Source: SOIA01 sp964348015
GTDB taxonomy: Bacteria > Acidobacteriota > Aminicenantia > Aminicenantales > Aminicenantaceae
Direction of reading: 5' to 3'
DNA: 64,000 nt
Assembly (NCBI GenBank): GCA_964348015.1
Contig: CAYGBC010000050.1
Location: 248,001 to 312,000, forward strand
The notes beneath the pieces are model-generated. The model was not told the DNA's origin. It worked only from the letters and a program-made list of their open reading frames with translations, and did not search any database. Each line of letters starts with the position of its first letter. Positions within the stretch are counted from its first letter, which is position 1. The position numbers and the translations under genes are program-made. This document shows, piece after piece, positions 58,227-64,000 of this stretch.

Positions 58227-60941
58227 ATGAAGTATAAAAAGATCGCATTTGTGTTTATCCTCTTCTTTTCCTGTCTGATTCTTCTGAAGGCAGAGGTTTC
58301 GCTGGAGGAAGTCATCCAGGCGGGACGGTTTGTTTTTTACAGAGACCATGCGGATCCTCATAAATATTATTATGTTCCGGATGAGCCGAGGCTCGCCACG
58401 AAGAGGGATGGGACGCCTGAATTCACATTCATCAAATACACAAAGACTGGCGGGGACATCAAGGGCGGAATAGTGCATTTCTTGGTGACCTGGGGACTGA
58501 GGGAAAGTGAGATTCTTACGGCAGAGTCTTCTCTCCAGATGCTGGACCCCGAAGCCAAAGTTGTAGGGCCAGTCCCTTTCAAGGAAGGAACGTTCAAGAT
58601 CATATCCGCCACTGCCGGAGAAGGAGGTCTTTTTAACGTGAAGATTTGCGGAGAGGGGCAAGCTCCCATCATGCCCGGCCAGAAGGGAGCCGTGTCCATC
58701 GCTTTGACTCAGGAAGGGGCGTCTTTGCTCTGGGAATCTTTCAAGAATCCGACCACGGATATATCAGTTATGTTCATGCTGAAATACAGCGGGATCACCC
58801 CTGCCTACGAAGCCAAGCTCAAAGTCGATTGGGACAAAGTCTACACCCATCATGACGTCTCTGCAGCCGTAAGTGGGACAGTGAAGGCCATCAAACTGGA
58901 CGCGGAGGTTAAAGCCATTTTTGATGAGTTGAGGCAGAAAGGGGCCATCCAGCTGGAGGTGACTGGGGAGTCAAAGGAAATGGAAAAGCTTCTTGAGGTG
59001 GCCTACGGCCATCTTATCAAGCTGATGTGCAACACGGATATCAAATCAGATGATCAGATCAAGAAATCGAAATCCAGGTCAACCCGGCGAAGAACGACCC
59101 GGAGCACCAGGAAAATAAAAAAGATCGCATCGCGTGAACTCGCTCCGGTCCTCTTCTATTCCGGCGACTCGTTATCTCTGAGTTCATGGGTCAGTCAACT
59201 CAATCCGTTCCAAACACCCAAAGCCATATTCCCGGGATTGGGAACAGCTTGGACTCTGGAAGAGAAGCTTTCAGGGCAGGACCAGCAGAGGTCTGACGAG
59301 GGAAGCCAGAAAGCGCTGAGCCTCAAAGAAGAAGGAAAAAATCATGAGGATGCGGGCGAATACATGAAAGCCATCGAGAAATACGTAAAAAGCTACGGAA
59401 CTTCTCCCGAGCCTGAGCTTCTCCATTCAGTGGCCAAGATTTATGACGAACATCTTCAAGACCCAGAAAGGGCGTCGCAGAATTACAGCCTGTACCTGAG
59501 AGAGGGAGAGAAAAAGAATGTATTTAAGGGGCGTGAAAACATAAAAAGCACAATCCAGGAGAGGATTCAGCGTCTCAAAGAATCTGTTGAGCACCACAGC
59601 AAAGGTATGGAACTGAGCATTGAGAAATCGTATCGCGAAGCCTTGATGGAGTTTGAACAATCCCAGGAAATCGCTCCGTTCTATAAGAATCTCGAGGCCA
59701 TGGGATCTTGCCACGAGAAATTGAATGAGAAGGAGATGTCTCTCGAGTATTACAGAAAATTTCTGGATTATGTCAAAAAATATACTGAACAGTTCGGGGA
59801 AATCGGTATCGAGCAGAGAATAGAGAGAAAGATCGACAGCCTTCAGTCCGGCACAGATACTCAATCCCGGACAGGTGAGATGGCTGACAGCGAGAGCACG
59901 GGGAAAGATGCGCAGAAAGGAAGCCAGGCTGCGAAGACGGATAAAACAACAGGCTCGCAGGAAAAGGCTCAACAGGAAAAAAGCGGTTCCACAAAAGGAC
60001 AAACAAAAGATGCAGGAAAGCAACGGGCTTCCTCATCGGGAAAACAGACTTCATCTCCAAGCCGCATCCCACAGCGGTCCACAAGAAGACGAGCACCCAC
60101 AAGGCCAAAAACTTCAAAGAAAACCCCTGAGGTCAAGCCTCCGTTTAACTTAAAGGTCAGCTACACCTTCAAGAGAGTCAAAATGTCCGGCCATTATGAA
60201 GTGGACCTGAGGCACCGCATTAGAGAAGAGAGGATCATGGTCATGAGCGGGAACATCGGCGGTATTTACCAACGGTTCGGGGAGGACAAGAGCTATTTCA
60301 GCACGGTTTCACTGGATGACCCGGTGTTCCAGGAAAGGACGATCGAAGTCATCCTTGACGGCCAGAACTTCGAGGATTTCAAGGAATATATCAATAGTGT
60401 TTCGGTTTTATTTAAAAAAGAGAGGTGGGGAAATCCCGCCACGACAGGAGAAGTCAAATTCTTCGATGAGCAGTTTGCGGAAAAAGGAAACCGGCTGACT
60501 TTCACCTACGGAAGAGGAGGAGAAGGCTCGACAGAATGGCTCAACTACGAATACAAGCCCAAATGGAGTTTTCACGGGGGAATTGAGTGGGAAGGCGATT
60601 GGGTGAAGACTTCGGACTCGGTAGTCACATTAAGTCCGGTGGTCAACTACCGAAGCGTTCAGATCACGATGGACAAGGATAACATCGAAGAGAACGGCAT
60701 CAAAGCCGCGGCCTTCCAGATCAAGCATCAGATCTTCGGGAAGGAGACTCTGCGAGAAGTCATCGTTGACCATGAAAAAGGTGATCCTTTGGAGGCGGAG
60801 TACAGATATTTGCATGAAGAGGGAATATTGGATTACCAGTACAAGGTCATCTGGCTTCTCAAGGATGGCAGAGAAATTCACTCGGATTGGATAAAAAAAG
60901 AAACTCCGATCATATACGCTTTTTATCAAGAACAGGATTAA
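58227..60941 (+). CDS. Exported paralogue-array protein 4, with TPR-containing insertion
   Basis: A 904-residue protein with signal peptide (FVFILFFSCLILLKAE). N-module at about 20-268: RFVFYRDHADPHKYYYVP, PRLATKRDGTP, ATAGEGGLFNVKI, MLKYSGITPAYEA, LEVTGESKEM. From about 270 to 634 it carries an insertion absent from the others: a basic Ser/Arg/Thr patch (KSKSRSTRRRTTRSTRK), TPR-like helices (about 355-540, e.g. EYMKAIEKYVKSYG, SREALMEFEQSQEIAPFYKNLEAMGSCHE), and a Ser/Thr/Lys/Gln-rich linker. The C-half (about 640-904) resumes with FKRVKMSGHYEVDLRHR, DDPVFQERT, LDYQYKVIWLLKDGR. The ATG at 58227 has AAAGGAG upstream. Probably a scaffold subunit. Confidence 0.8.
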   Translation: MKYKKIAFVFILFFSCLILLKAEVSLEEVIQAGRFVFYRDHADPHKYYYVPDEPRLATKRDGTPEFTFIKYTKTGGDIKGGIVHFLVTWGLRESEILTAESSLQMLDPEAKVVGPVPFKEGTFKIISATAGEGGLFNVKICGEGQAPIMPGQKGAVSIALTQEGASLLWESFKNPTTDISVMFMLKYSGITPAYEAKLKVDWDKVYTHHDVSAAVSGTVKAIKLDAEVKAIFDELRQKGAIQLEVTGESKEMEKLLEVAYGHLIKLMCNTDIKSDDQIKKSKSRSTRRRTTRSTRKIKKIASRELAPVLFYSGDSLSLSSWVSQLNPFQTPKAIFPGLGTAWTLEEKLSGQDQQRSDEGSQKALSLKEEGKNHEDAGEYMKAIEKYVKSYGTSPEPELLHSVAKIYDEHLQDPERASQNYSLYLREGEKKNVFKGRENIKSTIQERIQRLKESVEHHSKGMELSIEKSYREALMEFEQSQEIAPFYKNLEAMGSCHEKLNEKEMSLEYYRKFLDYVKKYTEQFGEIGIEQRIERKIDSLQSGTDTQSRTGEMADSESTGKDAQKGSQAAKTDKTTGSQEKAQQEKSGSTKGQTKDAGKQRASSSGKQTSSPSRIPQRSTRRRAPTRPKTSKKTPEVKPPFNLKVSYTFKRVKMSGHYEVDLRHRIREERIMVMSGNIGGIYQRFGEDKSYFSTVSLDDPVFQERTIEVILDGQNFEDFKEYINSVSVLFKKERWGNPATTGEVKFFDEQFAEKGNRLTFTYGRGGEGSTEWLNYEYKPKWSFHGGIEWEGDWVKTSDSVVTLSPVVNYRSVQITMDKDNIEENGIKAAAFQIKHQIFGKETLREVIVDHEKGDPLEAEYRYLHEEGILDYQYKVIWLLKDGREIHSDWIKKETPIIYAFYQEQD

Positions 60942-60961
60942 AACACTTTGGAGGTCAAAGA

Positions 60962-62662
60962 ATGAAAACGAAAAAACGAATTATTCTTCTCTTGTGTGCA
61001 TTTCTTCTGACATCAGCCATTCTCCAGGCTGAGGTTCTGCTGGACCAGGCTCCTCTTCAGATCGGGAATGCCATTCTTTTGCGAGATAGCGCATCGCCAA
61101 ACACATTTTACTACATTCCGAACAAGCCCCGGATCGCCACCTGGCCGGACGGCACCCCCAAACTGACCTTTCTCAAGTACACGAAAGCGGGGGAAAAAGA
61201 GCTCAAAGGAGGAATCCTTCACTTCTTTGTCACGTACAGCCTTACTCCGCAGGAACTGAAAAAGGTCAGGGATGAACTGAAAAAAAAGAACGAGAAGGCT
61301 ATGTTGAAAGGTCCGGTGATATTTAAAAAAGGAACCTTCGGCGTGATCTCCGCTGCGGTTGGGGAAGGAGGCGCGTTTACCAGGAAAGTTATAGGAGAAG
61401 GCAAGGCCCCACTGGTCTCAGGCTCGGAAGTTTCTGTCTCTATTGCTGTCACGCCGGAAGGAGCCGCCTTTCTCGATGAGGCACTGCGACAACCGACGTA
61501 TCCGGTCAGTATCCGGTTTGATATGACTTATGAGGGGCTGACTCCCAAATTTAACGCCAAAGCCAGAATTCACTGGTCTAAAGTGCGCGAATATTTTGAG
61601 GAATACAAAAAATGGAGAATCTACAAGACAAAGAAATTTTTATTCTGGAAGTGGAAAGTCCAAAAGGGAACAGGGGAGAGCCTCGATATCACGGATGAAT
61701 TGCGCTCCAAACAGATGATCGAGATCGATGTCACGGGCGAAGATGAAAACATGGAATCCATCCTTCAGACTGTGACGGACACAGTCATGCGGGAGATGTT
61801 CGAGATGAAGATCGAGCTGCCCACAGGAGCCACAGAAGAAGAGGGGGAAGAAGGAGAAGAGGAGGGAAGCCAGGATAGGGATTACGGCGTGAGCACGACG
61901 ATGAAAAAAGTGAGCCGGACGGGAACAGCAGTCATCAATCTGACCAAAAGGCTCCGCCAAGATAGGGACACGGGACCGATGGACGCCAGCATCGGTGATA
62001 TCCTCAGAAAATACAAGAATGATAAGCGTGTCCATGATGTCATCAACCTCGATGACCCGGACCTGGAAGACCGTACGGTTTACTCCATCCTGGACGGCGA
62101 GGATTTTGACAATTTCGGGAAATATATCAACTTCGTCACAGTGAGCTTCAAGAAAGCCCATCCTCAGGGCCAGCCAACCACCGCTGATGTCATTTTTAAC
62201 GCCAAGACCTTCGCGGAAAAGGGAAACATGCTCCCCTTCGTATATCCGCGGCTTGGCGAGGGGGAGGGATGGCTCAATTATGAATACAAAACCACCTGGA
62301 GCTTTATGGGAGGCATCAAGGTTGAGGGGGATTGGGTCAACACCGATGAACCGGCCGTGAGTCTTTCCCCACCGCACAGATACCGGACAGTGGACATCAT
62401 CGCCGATGAAGAAAACGTGGCCCAGTACAACATCAAACTGATCACGGTCACTCTCAAGAATAGAGTGTTTGGCAGGGAAAGAGTGCGGCAGGTCAAGATC
62501 ATGCCCCAGCAGTCCATGTGGGAAAAATACGAGTACAATCATGAAGAAGGAAGCCTCGATTTTTCTTACCAGATCACCTGGCTCCTGGGGGACGGGAGAA
62601 CAGTGACTTCTGAATGGCAGACAACCACCGATCCCTTTGTGTACACATTGTATAAAGAGTAA
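60962..62662 (+). CDS. Exported paralogue-array protein 5
   Basis: A 566-residue exported protein, signal peptide ending AILQAEV. N-module with LLDQAPLQIGNAILLRDSA, PRIATWPDGTP, GGILHFFVTYSLT, VGEGGAFTRKV and MTYEGLTPKFNA. The hinge (about 296-312) is a run of acidic and Gly residues (TEEEGEEGEEEGS). C-half: MKKVSRTGTAVINLTKR, DDPDLEDRT, LDGEDFDNF, LNYEYKTTWSFMGG, HRYRTVDIIADEENV and ITWLLGDGRTVTSEW. An additional basic loop KWRIYKTKKFLFWKWK occurs near residue 215. TTTGGAGG precedes the ATG. Function unknown. Confidence 0.8.
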   Translation: MKTKKRIILLLCAFLLTSAILQAEVLLDQAPLQIGNAILLRDSASPNTFYYIPNKPRIATWPDGTPKLTFLKYTKAGEKELKGGILHFFVTYSLTPQELKKVRDELKKKNEKAMLKGPVIFKKGTFGVISAAVGEGGAFTRKVIGEGKAPLVSGSEVSVSIAVTPEGAAFLDEALRQPTYPVSIRFDMTYEGLTPKFNAKARIHWSKVREYFEEYKKWRIYKTKKFLFWKWKVQKGTGESLDITDELRSKQMIEIDVTGEDENMESILQTVTDTVMREMFEMKIELPTGATEEEGEEGEEEGSQDRDYGVSTTMKKVSRTGTAVINLTKRLRQDRDTGPMDASIGDILRKYKNDKRVHDVINLDDPDLEDRTVYSILDGEDFDNFGKYINFVTVSFKKAHPQGQPTTADVIFNAKTFAEKGNMLPFVYPRLGEGEGWLNYEYKTTWSFMGGIKVEGDWVNTDEPAVSLSPPHRYRTVDIIADEENVAQYNIKLITVTLKNRVFGRERVRQVKIMPQQSMWEKYEYNHEEGSLDFSYQITWLLGDGRTVTSEWQTTTDPFVYTLYKE

Positions 62663-62684
62663 GAAAACCCGCATTTAAAAAAGA

Positions 62685-63608
62685 ATGAAAAAGGGATTCG
62701 CATTTATTCTGTCTCTCTGTGTTATTCTCGTCACAAGTCCGTCAGCAGAAGTGCTCTTGGACGAGATACCATTAAAAATAGGAAAAATACTCCTCTTCAA
62801 GGACCACACGGATCCAAAAATCTTCTTTTATCTCCCCGCAGAAATCCGTGTGCCTTCAGGACCGGATAACAGGCCAAAAGTCAACTTTTTCAAGCTCAGA
62901 GAGAGGGAAGCGGCCCTGAGTTTTTTCCTCACACACGGCTTGTCTCCTGACGAATTCGACAGAATAGGAAAAAAACTCGCTGAGGAGAGACCGGGAGCCA
63001 TTCTGAAGGGCCCGCTCTCGTTCTCAAAGGGGAAATTCTTTGTTTTCCACAAATCAAACGGAGCGACTGAGCTCTGGGCCAAAGGGAAAGCTCCTCTGTT
63101 TCCAAACCAGGAAATTGTTGTCACCAAAAGACTGAAAGAGCCCTTCGAATGGGATATTAGGGCTGTTTTTGTCATGGAATACGAAGGAATCACGAAAAAA
63201 ATCAACGCAAAACTGCGTGTGGATTGGGATGAAATCTATGTCCAGAGCGCTTTCAGCCAAAAAACAAACTGGACTTCAGAAGAAATAAAGGAGAGCTTGA
63301 TCAAACTCAAGGAGACCAGAGCTGTACAGTTGGAGGTGACAGGAGATGAAAGCGATTTCGATGCGGCTTGGAAGGCCGCCTCCGAACACGTGATTCATCA
63401 GATATTCGATGTTCAAGAAATCCGATTGACCGAATTTCCAAAAAAAGGTCTCAAGGAGACAGGCCCTGAAATCCTTGTCTACGCGCTCAAAACAGAAAAG
63501 AAATCAGGCAGCTACCAGGTTGATTTCAACAGACGTTTCAGGGATAAACGGAAAATTGTCCTGATATCTGATATAGGCGATACGATTAAGAAAGCCCTGG
63601 GTCATTGA
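62685..63608 (+). CDS. Exported paralogue-array protein 6, lacking the C-half
   Basis: A 307-residue exported protein, signal peptide ending PSAEV. It has the N-module (LLDEIPLKIGKILLFKDHTD, VPSGPDNRPKVNFFKL, FFLTHGLS, MEYEGITKKINAK, LEVTGDES). It then reaches only the start of the C-half (KKSGSYQVDFNRRFRDKRKIVLISD) and stops at a TGA. No continuation of the family pattern is seen in any frame downstream, so it is a natural truncated member rather than a simple frameshift. It is the most diverged of the N-module members. The next gene begins 63 bases later. Confidence 0.7.
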   Translation: MKKGFAFILSLCVILVTSPSAEVLLDEIPLKIGKILLFKDHTDPKIFFYLPAEIRVPSGPDNRPKVNFFKLREREAALSFFLTHGLSPDEFDRIGKKLAEERPGAILKGPLSFSKGKFFVFHKSNGATELWAKGKAPLFPNQEIVVTKRLKEPFEWDIRAVFVMEYEGITKKINAKLRVDWDEIYVQSAFSQKTNWTSEEIKESLIKLKETRAVQLEVTGDESDFDAAWKAASEHVIHQIFDVQEIRLTEFPKKGLKETGPEILVYALKTEKKSGSYQVDFNRRFRDKRKIVLISDIGDTIKKALGH

Positions 63609-63671
63609 GTATTTTTTCATAAGACGGCCTGTCATCTTTTTATATTCCAGAATGTATAAAAGGAGGAATGA

Positions 63672-64000
63672 ATGAAAGATATTTTCAGAAAAATCATTTG
63701 TGTTATTCCGATTCTCTTTTTTACTTCACTGAACCTGACTGCTCAAGAGGTCGTTCCTGATCTTATCAGTACGAGCACAAAAAGAATTCTTCTCCCTGAA
63801 ACAACAGAGCCGCTTGTTTTCATTATCAAAAGCAAGCCGGATACGGCAATCAACATAGAATTCACTGCCGATAGAAAGTTATTCACTGATTATGATAATC
63901 AGACCGAAGAGAACTTTATTTCAGATTATCTGATAATCGGCAAAGCGCCAGGCGCTCCGGCTGACAAGACTGTAGAAAAAAAATATGAACTGACTCTTGA
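63672..64000 (+). CDS. Exported protein downstream of the array (N-terminal part)
   Basis: An open frame from the ATG at 63672 to the end of the window (109 codons, no stop). A Sec signal (CVIPILFFTSLNLTAQE) is followed by LISTSTKRILLPETTEPLVF and a region of beta-strand-like sequence (INIEFTADRKLFTD). It does not show the LLD/DH/YYxP opening of the array family, so it may be a partner rather than another paralogue. AGGAGGAATG precedes it; an out-of-frame ATG at 63668 ends soon. The stop codon lies beyond the window. Confidence 0.65.
   Translation, partial: MKDIFRKIICVIPILFFTSLNLTAQEVVPDLISTSTKRILLPETTEPLVFIIKSKPDTAINIEFTADRKLFTDYDNQTEENFISDYLIIGKAPGAPADKTVEKKYELTL

Noticed and set aside
61640..62674. 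A 344-codon open frame opposite array protein 5
   Set aside because: The plus-strand gene has a signal peptide, ribosome-binding site and family motifs; the minus frame has none.
62685..63671. Frameshift splitting array protein 6 from a lost C-half
   Set aside because: No C-half motif (DDP..E.RT, YEYK..W) appears in any frame between its stop and the next gene, so a simple frameshift does not explain the short form.
1..64000. CRISPR arrays, tRNA and rRNA genes, prophage or intact IS
   Set aside because: No direct repeats with regular spacing, no cloverleaf-like or rRNA-like sequence and no transposase or integrase was seen on either strand by eye.

Overview
The window looks like a chromosome segment of a diderm, anaerobic or microaerobic heterotroph with moderate GC content. 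An outer membrane is implied by a BamD-type lipoprotein and an outer-membrane barrel gene. The gene mix (Nuo complex I, membrane pyrophosphatase, NrfD-type respiratory complex with multihaem cytochromes, DUF507 and DUF503 genes, secreted subtilase) fits the Acidobacteriota/Aminicenantes neighbourhood. That placement is inference from gene content only; no marker phylogeny was possible. I see no tRNA, rRNA, CRISPR array, prophage or intact insertion sequence.

Layout. 0-4.7 kb: the start of an OPT-type transporter, a pyrimidine-nucleoside-phosphorylase homologue that has lost its active-site motifs, an ACT protein, a glutamine amidotransferase plus RmlD-like reductase pair, a thioesterase and two DUF507 genes. 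5-10.5 kb (minus): the nusA-infB-ylxP-rbfA-nrnA-truB translation/RNA operon. 10.6-17 kb: a palindromic element against the stop codon of a K+-dependent-type pyrophosphatase (hppA), a MinD-like ATPase with a J-like/RodZ-HTH fusion protein, PilZ, miaB. 16.9-24.5 kb (minus): one long operon, PASTA protein, rpe, sugar epimerase, bamD, barrel, lipoprotein subtilase, recN, C_GCAxxG_C_C protein. 24.8 kb: threonine aldolase. 26-35 kb (minus): a seven-gene electron-transfer operon with a 7-haem cytochrome, a four-cluster Fe-S protein, an NrfD membrane subunit, a molybdopterin-family subunit, a beta-propeller, a 6-haem NapC-like cytochrome and an HdrD/HmcF-like membrane Fe-S oxidoreductase. 35.5-45.4 kb (plus): lipoamide dehydrogenase with a structured leader, then nuoABCDEFGHI followed by an MBL-fold hydrolase in place of nuoJ-N. 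45.5-52.9 kb: stand-alone LigD-type phosphoesterase, a 53-residue zinc-ribbon protein, a MacA/MacB-like exporter with two permeases and a separate ATPase, a cupin, and a solitary PD-(D/E)XK nuclease with four putative Fe-S cysteines.

53.2-64 kb (plus) is the most unusual part. A strong sigma70-like promoter precedes at least seven consecutive genes for exported proteins, six of which appear to be divergent paralogues. They share an N-terminal beta-rich module and most share a C-terminal beta-sandwich. The middle of the protein varies: a short hinge, an acidic stretch, or in one member a roughly 360-residue insert with TPR-like helices and a Ser/Thr/Lys-rich linker. One member stops at the insert boundary, and another has an extra N-terminal carbohydrate-binding-like jelly roll. 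I do not recognise this family. Co-transcription and shared architecture suggest an exported multi-subunit assembly, which is the best candidate in this window for an undescribed system.

How the genes relate: the HppA pump, Nuo core and NrfD complex together suggest an ion-motive, quinone-linked metabolism. The 16.9-24.5 kb operon is mainly about the cell envelope. The paralogue array would depend on Sec export and, if its products reach the surface, on the outer-membrane machinery.
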